A stretch of 64,000 nt of DNA from Liolophura sinensis (GCF_032854445.1 NC_088306.1:28741764-28805763); one strand, 5' to 3'; shown: positions 22,653 through 35,390, counted from the stretch's first letter. Translations and numbers: made by a program. The notes: a model not told the origin generated them from the sequence alone.

Positions 22653-25600
22653 GTACATATAATAAGTTTACTTAAAGCGGTTTGGAAGAGTGGAAAGATA
22701 TTCGCGAAAACAACATAATGTTTACAAATGCGTATGTCTAAGGAAACCCGCGTTGAGCAAAACTTCTAGTGGCGTGAGTTAGACCCGCTCTATAAAACGT
22801 ACATGACTTTGCAACAGATGTAATTCTGATGGCAACGCGTCAATTCTGTGTGTGTTGCATCTAACATACTAGATTTGGTTTATAGAATGCGTGCTAGAAG
22901 AAGAAGCTTTGAACGGTTAAGATTAATGTCAAAGCAGCACAATATTATTGCATTATTTGTCATAATTAATATATGTTTACACCAAATTCCTTCACTCACA
23001 TGTATACTTTGGCTCCAGTTAACGCTATCTCAAACCTACAGAGGAACTATGCCACAGCATTAACACGAAACGCACTGCATTTTTCTCCCCGACCTTCCAC
23101 CTGGTGTTAAAAGCTTACCACCTTGTCACATATCCACCCAGATCTGAATCTGAACTGGCGACCTCATTGATCAAGAGATAGAAATTGTTCCAGCAGGAAC
23201 CATCGCGCCCTGTAAAACAGCTGTAACATCAAGGTATAGGGTAGAGTGAATTGAGTGATGTCATTTTTAATATTGTAGGTAAGATCTTGACGGTCCCTCT
23301 CAAGTTCTGTAACCAAATGAGGGACCTGATCTTAACCCAGGATCTTCAGGATTCTTCTGTCCTGAGAACAACGGCGTGATCAGCAACACCGTGACAACGC
23401 GTCTGCTCACCAATCAGGAAGAAAAGTTGTCATATATGCGTTTTATATGTTTTCTAAACGGTGCATGCTGTATGATGCGCTAACATCGGTGAGTCATATC
23501 ACCGCAAACCTGGGAAATTTAGGGATTATATCTTTCCTGTCATGCCAGTAGGCTGGAGAAACTTACTGTAATGCTTATTTGACATATTTTTAACTGATCG
23601 TAACTGCTGGGATAACATATGTTGTCTGAATTATTTGTTTGTTCGTGTGTTGTGGTTTAATGCCTGCTTGCATTGAAATCCATGCATGGTCTTATTTAAG
23701 AATATATAAGTATTTCCGTACTTGTTCATAAATTAAAATTGTATCGTTTCACTGCGATGATTGGAACGAAACGTCTTCAGATTATGCGTATTTAGGTAAA
23801 AGTGTTTTAAAAGAAAGGGGTCTTATGCACCTTAGGTAGAATTAGCGTAATACATAAACATATGGTATACGTTAAACATAAACAATTAATTTCGACGAAA
23901 ACCAGCTACATGCATGATTGAAAAGGAAGACATGAAGGGTGAAATGTATTCTATCATGCTGAAACGTGTTTTTATGTAGGCATCGTGAGGTCCAGAGAAG
24001 TAGCCTCAAATATGCAGACAAGAGGCTGGTATTAGCTATTTTGTAAGAGCAAAACTATTGATGTCCACATTTTTTTTTAATATTTATATGTACCTTCCAC
24101 AAGTGGACGCGTTCATGTAACAGTGTTTAAGAAATACTTCTGCTTTGGATATGCTTTATATGAAACCCCATTTACCGTGGCTGCTATGCCGAGTTAACTG
24201 AATATTGTGTTACAGGCGAACGCGTCTAGTAAGTAACACGTCAGTAGCCTAGCGTGGTGTCGTCCTCACACTTTGAGGATTGATAGGGATTTGCAGCGTT
24301 AGTGTTCAACGATTTACTAGTACTTGTTTTGAGATGCATACTTTCAACATCGTTCTTGTATCTTTAATAGTGTATCCAAGTTATGTATTCAGTATAAGGC
24401 CCGCGCTAACATTTAGATGAGATCAGTCATCCTAAGGCTGAACACATTTTTACTGCACGTCTACATGGAGGGACACCTTCTGTTAATATATATGACGATG
24501 ATTAATCATTTTAAACCAGTAGACACTGTAGTAAATCCAGTTAGTTATATTATGTGTTTCTGTTTTTATTGTGAGGCTTATGGTGTGGGTTAATTGGAAT
24601 AAAGTTTTTAATTATTATATATATGCATATATATCTGATCAATGATATCGCTATATGAGATGTATAACTGCACGACATAATTTGCTTTGAAATGAATATC
24701 TATAATAATCGGTAGTTAAACGAATAACCAGAAGGTAATGGCGTTTTCGACCAATCTGCAATATTTGACAGGTTCGGCTTGACGCTTATGCGAACGTGAA
24801 CGATTCCCAATCTCGTGTAGCAGTTACACGTTGGCAACAAGAAATTGTTCGGCATAACATTTCTGCTTAGCTCTGTTCTTGTTACGGTACCTCTGTGAAC
24901 AAAGACTAGACTACCGTGCTCTCTGTCTAGAAGCTTTATTAATATATCAAGTCGTCAAAGCAGAAACAGGTGGGAAATTGGGATACAACATTGAACACAG
25001 CTCTGTGATCCTTTATTCAAAACAAATCATCTAATTAATTATTATAAGATTATAAACATTTCATGTTTTCAATTTTCATAGACTAGCGTAAATCCTAAAC
25101 CCGAAAGGTTTAGACAGGTTGGTAAGCCTTTGGCGTGACCACCGTCTCATGAAGTTCACGTACGAGGTGGAGCGAACCTGTCTAATGGAACCATATTTTC
25201 CAGATGGTTGATGTAATTTTGTAACGACGTAATTTCCCTTGTATGCAGACTCTTGTTCGACTTTGGACAATAAATGCTGCTGACTGTTCCTGAGAATTGA
25301 CTTGATGTGTTCTTTTTAATAAGCATCCGGCTGCTGTGGATCATCTTTCGATCAAGCAACCAGAAGGAACGAAAATTCACCATGGATTTAAGTTTAAACA
25401 GTTTGGTCATTTTGAAAACCACATCGTTGCACTAAAGATCGACATTGATCTTGACATACTCTACTTTACAACGTTTGTCTAACGAGGTAATTCAACAAAA
25501 TCGTTCCAAGTTTTCTTATTCAAAAGTCTGGGTTTCCCTAAGAATTTTGTTTTTGTTTCAAATTTTTTAGTAGTTGTATTTATGTAGAGTAACACAGCAT

Positions 25601-25849
25601 ATCCCCGTATTCGTCCTATTCTTCTAGTCACACGTAACCGGTGTGATTCGGCCTATTGTCAGTTACATCAGTCAAGGTTTTTTTGTAAGTATATATATAA
25701 AGTATAGAAAAATTTTATATAAAGAAATCACCCGTCTTCAACCCTCCATTACCAAAAGGCATGGACCTATACGTCACAGACCTGTAAGTCTCTTGGGTAA
25801 ACACACACTCGGTAAACATCGGTGTCATTTGCCTTGTTTCTAAGTATAT
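22653..25849. other. AT-rich stretch with no supported gene
   Basis: About 3.2 kb of unique-looking DNA. Short open frames occur on both strands (for example 25,422-25,156 on minus) but lack recognisable domains or convincing splice context. A (TA)n-like run lies near 24,610-24,640. I see nothing else here. Confidence 0.6.
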
Positions 25850-27700
25850 ATAGAGAGAGTTAAGGTGTATGGCGTTACGTCTAGTTCGAAAGCATGCCGT
25901 CACATCTATTTTGTAACCATGGCTTCATATCTTGTTTGAAAATATGGCTTCGCATCGTATGGAATACCCATCGTATGGGTGACCGCAGATAAGCGCATTA
26001 GAAAGTAAAATCCACTTTAGCAAGTCATTAAACTCATAGCAAAGTCGATATATACATTTTTCCAGCTCGAGACTTTTATTTTTAAAATTTCTCTAGATTG
26101 AAAGATAAAACACACAAGCCTTTTACAGTCTCATTCACAACACTTTGATTTCTGTAAGCACGTTATGTTAGCACAATGGCTTCAATTTACTGTTAAGTTC
26201 GTCGGTTGTAGATTCGTCTCAGTGATACGTTGGGTGTGAGTATGTTGGGAGCTGGGACACACCTTTTCCGTTTTAATCTTATATCTACAGCAGTACTTAG
26301 CACAGATTTTGTGTTTAACAATTTTACATTTTGGTTGTGTCCATATCCATGTCCATATGACCGCTTGTCCCTGTTGTTCGCCCCTGAAAATTGACCAAAG
26401 CATTGGATTAGAAAAAGTTGGTTCCATTTTCTGATCAATGTAATATATCTTAAATTACTACTATATATATTAAAACTAGGGCGATGAAGGCAATGCGATA
26501 GCTGTAAATGGTCATACGTACGCGGCCAATAAAATACCACCTCTCTTGGGTTTACCTGAATGAGAGTTAATCATGTATTCACTACTTTTTAAGTAGTAAC
26601 AACTTATACCCTGTCTCACGCCATGCTTAATTACCATTTTTTAAACGTCAATGGTTAAGAATAACTCAAATGGCGTGTCGTTTAGCATTTGGAGTAATTC
26701 AGAGTAGGAAGAGTCGTGCCATCAATACATCTGTTGGTGTACATGTACATATTATTTTAGGTCTGGTATTTGCACAGAGTTAGGTCAGGATTAAATTTGT
26801 GACGAAAAGACGAATTTAGAATTACAGGTCGTAAAAAATCTCCCAGAGGTAAACCCTTCGTCATAGGGTGGAGTGGATTCTGAGCGTGTTTTTAAAAATT
26901 GCTTTGACTCAGAAAATTGGTTAATAAGCAATTCCGAGCATAGTCTTGTGTAAGACAATTGACATTTGTAGATTTTCCTTTCTGCTGACCATTAAAATAT
27001 GGGGTACCAATGATACAATCTAATGGGGAAACCACGGTGGATATCATGCTGTTGAGGGGAAAACCACGTTTTTTAAACGGAAACTACGGTTTTGAGGGAA
27101 AAAACGGAATTGAGGGGGAAACCACGCTGTTGGGGTAAAAACCACGGTGTTAAGGGGGATACCACAATGTTGGGGGAGAAACCACGGTTTTACGGGTAAT
27201 CCACCAACTGTTACATCACTCGCCATGTACATTTTTCCTGACAAATCTAATGAATTAAAACTAGTGCCAAACCAGCAAATGCAGGATTCGAACATCTGAC
27301 CTATCTTGCCCGGATATAGAGAATGGGGTACATAATTAAAAACAATAGTGAACGTTACTGACCGCCTGTAAACAGACGATTTGACTGATTGGTGTAGGTC
27401 GGCGTGCAACGATTAAAAAACAATTAACAGACGAAGGAATTGGAATTCCTTACGATTCTAAAAATACTGAAGCCGAGCCGAAATTACATGAACAGAACCA
27501 CAAATGAAACCATTTTACCAACACTAGATAAGAAGCTCAGATGTTTACACACGCGCAAATTAGCAGGAACTGTGAAATCACCAAATAGGTCGTCGTGCCT
27601 TGGATTTGCTCTCACGCTCTTCCAGAACTAAATGGCCAACGTTAAAAGGTCGGATTTCTAAATTTTAACTGAAGAATCGACCGACGGACCGGCTCCCGGT
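25850..27700. repeat. Segmental duplication, left copy, 3' part (pairs with 40,085-42,110)
   Basis: Long colinear similarity to 40,085-42,110, including ATCAATGTAATATATCTTAA, the exon 3 region, a short minisatellite remnant with GGGGAAACCACG units near 27,030-27,200, and GCCGAGCCGAAATTACATG near 27,470. It covers the 3' part of a small gene and its second intron. The right copy carries the more intact gene. Confidence 0.85.
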
Positions 27701-27929
27701 TCATCTCCCGTGTCTACAGACAGACATGCAGGCAAACAGACAGATTTATAGGACACAGAAAGGAAAAAAGAGGGAAAATACGTGTCTCACCTTCGATGGC
27801 TCCAATACTAAGCATTAGTTCACTCTCTTTGTCAATATTTTCCTGAATGTCAGTGTCTTCTGTCTGTATTACATGAAAAAAGTTCTTGAAAACAGAGAGG
27901 ATTGCCACGCAATCTGATGGTATTTTCCG

Positions 27930-30900
27930 TGTCTGTGAGCCTACTCCCTCCAGTTCTAATGTCTGTAGGCCTTCTCCCTCCAGTTCTGGTGTCTGTAGGT
28001 CTACTCCCTCCAGTTCTGGTGTGTGTAGGCCTTTTCCCTCCAGCTCTGTACCTATGGACCTTCTCCCTCCAGTTGTGGTAGGCCTCCATTCAGTTCTGGT
28101 GTCTGTAGGCCTTCTACCTGCAGTTCTGGTGTCTGTAGGTCTACTTCCTCCAGTTCTGGTGACTGTAGGTCTACTCCCTCCAGTTCTGGTGTCTGTAGGC
28201 CTTTTACCTCCAGTTCTGGTGTTTGTAGGTCTACTGTCTCCAGTTCTGATGTCTGTAGGCCTTTTCCCTCCAGTTCTGGTGCCTGTAGGTCTACTCTCTC
28301 CAGTTCTGGTGTCTGTAGGCCTTCTCCCTCCAGTTCTGTTGGCCTTCTATCCCTAATTCTGGTGTCAGTAGGCCTTCTCCCATCAGTTCTGATGTCTGCA
28401 CTCCTTCTACTTCCAGTTCTGGTGCCTGTAAGCCTTTTACCTCCAGTTCTGGTGTTTGTAGGTCTACTGTCTCCAGTTCTGCTGTCTGTAGGCCTTTTCC
28501 CTCCGGTTCTGGTGCCTGTAGGTATACTCCATCCAGTTCTGATGTCCGGAGGCCTTCTACCTCCAGTTCCGGTGTCTGCATGTCTTCTACCTCCAGTTTT
28601 GGTATCTGTAGGCCTTCTCCCTCCAGTTCTGGTGTTTGTAGGCCTCCTACATCCAGTTCTCGTGTGTGTAGGTCTACTTACACCAGTTCTGGTGTCTGTA
28701 GGTCTACTCCCTCCAGTTCTGGTGTCTGTAGGTCTACTTCCTCCGGTTTATGTGTCTTTAGGCCTTCTACCTCCAGCTCTGATGTCTGTAGTCCTTCTAC
28801 CTCCAGCTCTGATGTCTGTAGGCCTTCTACCTCCAGTTCTGGTGCCTGTAGGCATTCTCCCTCCAGGTCTGGTATCCGTAGGCGCTTTACCTCCAGTTCT
28901 GATGCCTGTAGGCCTTCTCCCTCCAGTTCTGGTGCCTGTAGGCATTCTCCTTCCAGTTTTGATGTCTGTAGGCCTTCCCCTTCCATTTGTGGTGTCTGTA
29001 GGTCTACTCCCTCCAGTTCTGGTGTGTGTAGGTCTACACCCTCTAGTTCTAGTGCCTGTAGGACTTCTCCCCCCAGTTCTGATATATACAGGCCTTTTAC
29101 CTCCGGTTCTGGTGTCTGTAGGTCTACTCCCTCCAGTTCTGGTGAATGCAGGCCTTTTCCCTCCAACTCTGTAATTATGGGCCTTAGCCCTCCAGTTCTG
29201 GTGTGTGCAGGCCTTCTACCTCCAGTTGTGGTGCCTGTAGACCTCCATTCAGTTCTGGTGTCTGTAGGCCTTCTACCTCCAGTTCTGGTGTCTGTAAATC
29301 TACTTCCTCCAGTTTTTGGTGCCTGTAGGTCTACTCCCTCCAGTTCTGGTGTCTGTAGGGCTTCCACCTCCAGTTCTGGTGTCCGTAGGCCTTCTCCCTC
29401 CAGTTCTGGTATCCGTTGGCCTTTTACCTCCAGTTCTGATGCCTGTAGGCCTTCTCCCTCAAGTTCTGGTGCCTATAAGCATTCTCCTTCCAGTATTGAT
29501 ATCTGTAAGCCTTACCCTTCCATTTGTGTTGTCTGTAGGTCTACTCCCTCCAATTCTAGTGTCTCTAGGTCTACACCCTCCAGTTCTGGTGTCTGTAGGC
29601 CTTCTTCCTCCAGTTTTGATGTCTGTAGGCCTTTTACCTCCGGTTCTGGTATCTGTAGGTCTACTCCCTCGTTCTGGTGTATGCAGGCCTTTTCTCTCTA
29701 GCTCTGTACCTATGGGCCTTTTCCCTCCGGTTCTGGTGTCTGTATGCCTTCTACCTGCAGTTCTGGTGCCTGTAGGTCTACTCTCTCCAGTTCTGGTGTC
29801 TGTAGTCCTTCTCCCTCCAGTTCTGTTGGCCTTCTATCTCTAATTCTTGTGTCAGTAGGCCTTCTCCCATCAGTTCTGATGTCTGCACGCCTTCTACTTC
29901 CAGTTCTGGTGCCTGTAAGCCTTTTACCTCCAGTTCTGGTATTTGTAGGTCTAATGTCTCCAGTTCTGCTGTCTGTAGGCCTTTTCCCTCCAATTCTGGT
30001 GCCTGTAGGTCTACTCCCTCCAGTTCTGATGTCCGGAGGCCTTCTACCTCCAGTTCCGGTGTCTGCATGTCTTCTACCTCCAGTTTTAATATCTGTAGGC
30101 CTTCTCTCTCCAGTTCTGGTGTTTGTAGGCCTCCTACATCCAGTTCTCGTGTGTGTAGGTCTACTTCCACCAGTTCTGGTGTCTGTAGGTCTACTCCCTC
30201 CAGTTCTGGTGTCTGTAGGTCTACTCCCTCCAGTTCTGGTGTCTGTAGGTCTACTTCCTCCGGTTTATGTGTCTTTAGGCCTTCTACCTCCAGCTCTGAT
30301 GTCTGTAGTCCTTCTACCTCCAGCTCTGATGTCTGTAGGCCTTCTACCTCCAGTTCTGGTGCCTGTAGGCATTCTCCCTCCAGGTCTGGTATCCGTAGGC
30401 GCTTTACCTCCAGTTCTGATGCCTGTAGGCCTTCTCCCTCCAGTTCTGGTGCCTGTAGGCATTCTCCTTCCAGTTTTGATGTCTGTAGGCCTTCCCCTTC
30501 CATTTGTGGTGTCTGTAGGTCTACTCCCTCCAGTTCTGGTGTGTGTAGGTCTACTCCCTCTAGTTCTAGTGCCTGTAGGACTTCTCCCCCCAGTTCTGAT
30601 ATATACAGGCCTTTTACCTCCGGTTCTGGTGTCTGTAGGTCTACTCCCTCCAGTTCTGGTGTATGCAGGCCTTTTCCCTCCAGCTCTGTAATTATGGGCC
30701 TTAGCCCTCCAGTTCTGGTGTGTGCAGGCCTTCTACCTCCAGTTGTGGTGCCTGTAGACCTCCATTCAGTTCTGGTGTCTGTAGGCCTTCTACCTGCAGT
30801 TCTGGTGTCTGTGAATCTACTTCCTCCAGTTTTGGTGCCTGTAGGTCTACTCCCTCCAGTTCTGGTGTCTGTAGGGCTTCTACCTCCAGTTCTGGTGTCT

Positions 30901-33125
30901 GTAGGCCTTCTCCCTCCAGTTCTGATGTCTGTAGGCCTTCTCCCTCCAGTTCTGGTGTCTGTAGGCCTTCTCCCTCCAGTTCTGGTGTCTGTAGGCCTTC
31001 TCCCTCCAGTTCTGATGTCTGTAGGCCTTCTCCCTCCAGTTCTGGTGTCTGTAGGCCTTCTCCCTCGAGTTCTGGCGTCTGTAGGCCTTCTACCTCCAGT
31101 TCTGATGTCTGTAGGCCTTTCACCTCCAGTTCTGGTGTCTGTAGGCCTTCTACCTCCAGTTCTGGTGTTTGTAGGCCGTCTCCCTCCAGTTCTGGTGTCT
31201 GTAGGCCTTCTCCCTCCAGTTCTGGTGTGTGTAGGTCTACTTCCTCCAGTTCTGGCGTCTGTAGGCGTCCTCCCTCCAGTTCTGGTGCCTGTTGGTCTAC
31301 TCCCTCCGGTTCGTGTATCTGTAGGCCTTCTACCTCCAGCTCTGATATGTGGAAGCCCTCTACCTCCAGTCATGGTATCTGTAGACCTTCTACCTCCAGT
31401 CCTGATGTCTGTAGGCCTTCTCCCTCCAGTTCTGGTGTCTGTAGGCTTTCTTCCTCCAGTTCTGGTATCCGTTGGCCTTTTACCTCCAGTTCTGATGCCT
31501 GTAGGCCTTCTCCCTCAAGTTCTGGTGCCTGTAAGCATTCTCCTTCCAGTATTGATATCTGTAAGCCTTACCCTTCCATTTGTGGTGTCTGTAGGTCTAC
31601 TCCCTCCAATTCTAGTGTCTGTAGGTCTACACCCTCCAGTTCTGGTGTCTGTAGGCCTTCTCCTTCCAGTTTTGATGTCTGTAGGCCTTTTACCTCCGGT
31701 TCTGGTATCTGTAGGTCTACTCCCTCGTTCTGGTGTATGCAGGCCTTTTCTCTCTAGCTCTGTACCTATGGGCCTTTTCCCTCCGGTTCTGGTGTCTGTA
31801 GGCCTTCTACCTGCAGTTTTGGTGTCTGTAGGTCTACTTCCTCTAGTTCTTATGTCTGTAGGCCTTTGACCTCAAATTCTGCGTCTGTAGGCCTTCTACC
31901 TCCAGTTCTGGTGTCTGTAGGCCTTCTACCTCCAGTTCTGGTGTGTATAGGTCTACGTCGTCCAGTTCTGGTGTCTGTAGGCCTTCTCCCTCCAGTTCTG
32001 GTGTCTGTAGGCCTTCTCCCTCCAGTTCTGGCGTCTGTAGGCCTTTTACCTCCAGTTCTGATGTCTGCATGGCTTCTCCCTCCAGTTCTGGTGCCTGTAG
32101 ACCTTTCACCTCCAGTTCTGGCGTCTGTAGGCCTTCTCCCTCCAGTTCTGGTGTCTGTAGGGCTTCTACCTTCAGTTCTGGTGTGTGTAGGTCTACTTCG
32201 TCCAGTTCTGGTGTCTGTAGGCCTTTCACCTCCAGTTCTGGCGTCTGTAGGCCTTCTCCCTCCAGTTCTGCGTCTGTAGGCCTTCTCCCTCCAGTTCTGG
32301 TTCATGATGCACTGATTTCCTGGTTTTAAACGCACGTAGATTGTTAAAACGGTCACATAAGGACAATCGACCACTTTTTGTCTACGCATACATATGTATT
32401 AGCAGGCTGCGGAATATACAAACTTCTCCCTCCAGTTCTGGTGTCTGTAGGGCTTCTCCCTCCAGTTCTGGTGTCTGTAGGCCTTCTCCCTCCAGTTCTG
32501 GCGTCTGTAGGCCTTTTACCTTCAGTTCTGGTGTCTGTAGGCCTTCTCCCTCCAGTTCTGGCGTCTGTAGGCCTTCTCCCTCCAGTTCTGGTGTCTGTTG
32601 GCCTTCTCCCTCCAGTTCTGGCGTCTGTAGGCCTTTTACCTCCAGTTCTGGTGTCTGCATGTCTTCTCCCTCCAGTTCTTGTGTCTGTAGGCCTTTCACC
32701 TCCAGTTCTGGCGTCTGTTGGCCTTCTCCCTCCAGTTCTGGTGTCTGTAGGGCTTCTACCTTCAGTTCTGGTGTGTGTAGGTTCTACTTCGTCCAGTTCT
32801 GGTGTCTGTAGGCCTTCTCCCTCCAGTTCTGGTGTCCGTAGGCCTTCTCCCTCCAGTTCTGGTGTCTGTAGGTCTACTCCCTCCGGTTCGTGTGTCTTTA
32901 GGCCTTCTACCTCCAGCTCTGATATCTGTAGGCCTTCTACCTTCAGTCCTGGTGTCTGTAGCCTTCTACCTCCAGCTCTGATATCTGTAGGCTTTCTCCC
33001 TCGAGTTCTGGTGCCTGTAGGCATTCTCCTTCCAGTTCTGATGTCTGTAGGCTTTCCCCTTCCATGTGTGGTGTCTGTAGGTCTACTCCCTCCAGTTCTG
33101 GTGTGTGTAGGTCTACTTTCTCCAC
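27930..33125. repeat. 30-bp minisatellite, ~5.2 kb, inside intron 1 of copy B
   Basis: About 170 units of 30 bp with core CTCCAGTTCTGGTGTCTGT. Because 30 is a multiple of 3 and the unit lacks stops, very long frames are open on both strands: VSVGLLPPVL or VCRPSPSSSG per unit on plus, TRTGGRRPTD or PELEGEGLQT per unit on minus, up to 600 codons. None has a start, splice or composition argument for being a gene. Larger internal duplications exist: 28,580-29,700 repeats at about 30,067-31,190, an offset of ~1,487 bp. Copy A has only about five units of the same repeat at 42,370-42,520. Confidence 0.95.
32305..32422. repeat. 118-bp non-repeat block embedded in the 30-bp array, identical to 34,045-34,162
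   Basis: It begins TGATGCACTGATTTCCTGG and ends GCGGAATATACAAA, with 30-bp units directly on both sides. The sequence is identical over 118 bp to 34,045-34,162, where it sits in ordinary flank DNA. The distance is exactly 1,740 bp, a multiple of 30. The 34-kb copy is the likely source, since its surroundings match the paralogous flanks at 43.7 and 61.1 kb. Confidence 0.9.
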
Positions 33126-34162
33126 TTTAGTGGCCACTAGAGAAGTGTCTGTGAATGAAAGATTTTACCGCTTGCTTCTGTGATCGTATGCACCTCATTA
33201 CTGTGCAATGAAGTGGGTAGACTAAGGATAACATGAGCGCAGACTGACGTATGTCTATGTATTTCTGGATAAATGAAAACAAGACATGAAGGCAAAACCA
33301 TTCCCGCGTATAGCTCTTCTTTACCCACAAGTCAGTGCAAGGGGGTACAATTTAGTTGTAAAGGCTGTAGTTGATTAATAACTAAGTGCGTGTGTCTAAG
33401 CGGTAAAATTGAGGAATGGATTAAAACTGCCACCGGAATATGAACAACTTTCTTAGTTATAGGTCTTATGATCGTAGCAAGCCAGCCTAAGCCAGTGAGG
33501 CTCCGGTCACCGTTACAATTCTGTTTATATGATGTAAATATGAGCAGGAACCATAAAAAGCAGCTGCAGACAAAAACAATAGTAGAATCGTCCTAGAACG
33601 AAAAGAGTGCGATACTACTACGGCTGGGGCACTAATCACGCTGATGTGCGCAGTATGTAACTTCAGTATAATTTCAAGTCGAAAACCTTTGATATATACC
33701 TATGAAAAATTGGATCCGGAATCCGGAGCTGTACGTTAGACAATGGTCTAGGAAATACATACATTACGCTGAAAACACATTTGTTTGTCTACCATACGGC
33801 CCATTTTGCGCATGCCAACCGACGCGCACTCGAAACTGCTGCCTGGCTATATTGTCATTACTGAAATAAAACAGGTAATGTTATCGTTTAGTAAATTTTT
33901 TTTATATATTTGATTATCTTTATACACCTCTATAATATTCACGCATGTCATCATTGATGAATCATTTTTATGCTTCAACGACACCTGAATGGCCAGGATA
34001 TACCACCGATCTATGACGTGTGACTAACGACCTTTCTCCTCATGTGATGCACTGATTTCCTGGTTTTAAACGCACGTAGATTGTTAAAACGGTCACATAA
34101 GGACAATCGACCACTTTTTGTCTACGCATACATATGTATTAGCAGGCTGCGGAATATACAAA
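33126..34162. repeat. Gene 5'-region duplicate B1, exon 1 deleted
   Basis: Colinear with 42,530-43,720 (copy A) and with 34,440-35,390 (B2). At about 33,870, where the others continue into the exon 1 segment, B1 jumps to the sequence beyond it. So the signal-peptide exon is missing. The block ends with flank DNA similar to 43.6 kb and 61.0 kb. Confidence 0.75.
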
Positions 34163-34439
34163 GTACTACGTGTAAGCGAACACCGGTGAATCCAGCACTG
34201 ATCTAAATGTTGCCTGACGCCATATTAAGGAATGTTTGACTTGTGTCAGTCAGCCTAAATGCCCAGCGTAAAGCAGCGGTCTTTGGGGAGGTATTGACAA
34301 ACTTTCCCACTAGTGATGTAAGGAGCTTAGTCTGCGTACAAGATTAACACCCACGAGTATTGTCGACCTTATAGGCAGTGGGGGTCGAGATAACTCATAC
34401 ATTCCCTGTCCACTGCCGGCTGCCCCCGTTGTTACCTGG

Positions 34440-35187
34440 TGATAGAAAGTCAGAGTCGTGCCAAAGGGAACGACTTAGTTCAGTTGAGAAATAACTAAAA
34501 CGCGTGTGTCTCTAAGCGGTAAAAATACCGAATGAATTAAAACTTCCACTGGGATTTGAACAAACGACTTCTTATTCAACGATCTTATGATCATAGGAAG
34601 CCAACTTGAGGCAATGAGGCTCCGGTCACCGTTGGAATTCTGTTTGTATGATGTAAATGGTGGGTAGCCGCCATAAAATCAGGTGCAAAGGAAAAACGAG
34701 AGTACAATCATTCCAGATCGAAAAGAGTGTGATACCGTGGCCTAATCACCCTGATGTGCGCAGTATGTGCCTTTAGTATAATTTCAAGTCGAAATCTTGA
34801 TATATACTTATGAAGAATTGGGGTCCGGAATCCGGAGCTGCTGTCTAAGGCTACAGTGGTATAGGAAATGCATAAAATTTCACTGAAAACACATTTGTCT
34901 ACCATTATACCCGTTTTGAGCAAGCGTACCAATGCCCACTTGAAACTGCTGCCTGGCTATATTATCAATACTGAAAAAAAAACACATACTGTTGCTAAAT
35001 TGTGAAGAAGTTAAATCTGGAGACTAAATTACCACTGTCATTGCAATTAACGTGACACGCCCTTGAAGGCTAAACATCAGTAGGAAAGTTGCTTTTCCAG
35101 CCAAGATGGAAGTTCTACAATATGAAACATCAACATAAGCTTTTCTTTCAGAGCGAATTATTTCTTACTCAGCCTATTATAGACATA

Positions 35188-35285
<98 letters not shown>

Positions 35286-35390
35286 GACAGACAGACAGAC
35301 AGACAGAGAGTAAACTTTAGTATATTTTTTATATATTTGATTATCTTTATACACGAGTATAAAATTCACGAAGTCTAGGGTCTAGAAAAT
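34440..35390. repeat. Gene 5'-region duplicate B2 (carries the decayed exon 1)
   Basis: Second 5'-region copy next to B1, with the same order of features as 42,760-43,600. It includes the 72-nt exon 1 at 35,104-35,033 with its lost start codon. B1 and B2 show that this part of the locus was duplicated in tandem separately from the 3' part. Confidence 0.75.
35190..35309. repeat. (GA)n microsatellite followed by (GACA)n
   Basis: About 80 bp of GA dinucleotides followed by GACA tetranucleotides. The Arg/Glu and Ser/Leu open frames over it are artefacts. Confidence 0.98.

Larger units (their letters stand above)
26193..35104 (-). pseudogene. Decayed paralogue of the three-exon cysteine-rich peptide gene (copy B)
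   Basis: Exon 1 (35,104-35,033), exon 2 (27,863-27,791) and exon 3 (26,383-26,193) match copy A in order, and exons 1 and 2 match it exactly in length (72 and 73 nt). Exon 2 keeps a good acceptor (CATGTAATACAG) and donor (GTGAGA) and an open acidic frame. Exon 1 has TTG where copy A has its ATG, and its donor is GTAATT instead of GTAAGT. Exon 3 has lost one nucleotide near 26,335, just after the Gly/Tyr-rich start of the mature part, so the copy-A cysteine frame is lost and translation ends in another frame at 26,193. Intron 1 is 7.2 kb, almost all minisatellite. I call it a pseudogene; a different start exon or an assembly error could change that. Confidence 0.65.

Noticed and set aside
25076-25422. 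Two overlapping minus-strand frames of 64 and 88 codons
   Set aside because: No recognisable domain, frame change between them, no splice or copy support.
27930-33125. Open frames of 315-600 codons on both strands in the 30-bp array
   Set aside because: They follow from a stop-free 30-bp unit. Two frames on each strand are open at once, starts are non-ATG or arbitrary, and the array lies in an intron of copy B.
27930-33125. CRISPR array
   Set aside because: Units are directly adjacent without unique spacers, and the DNA is eukaryotic.
35190-35378. Arg/Glu-rich small protein
   Set aside because: Translation of a GA/GACA microsatellite.
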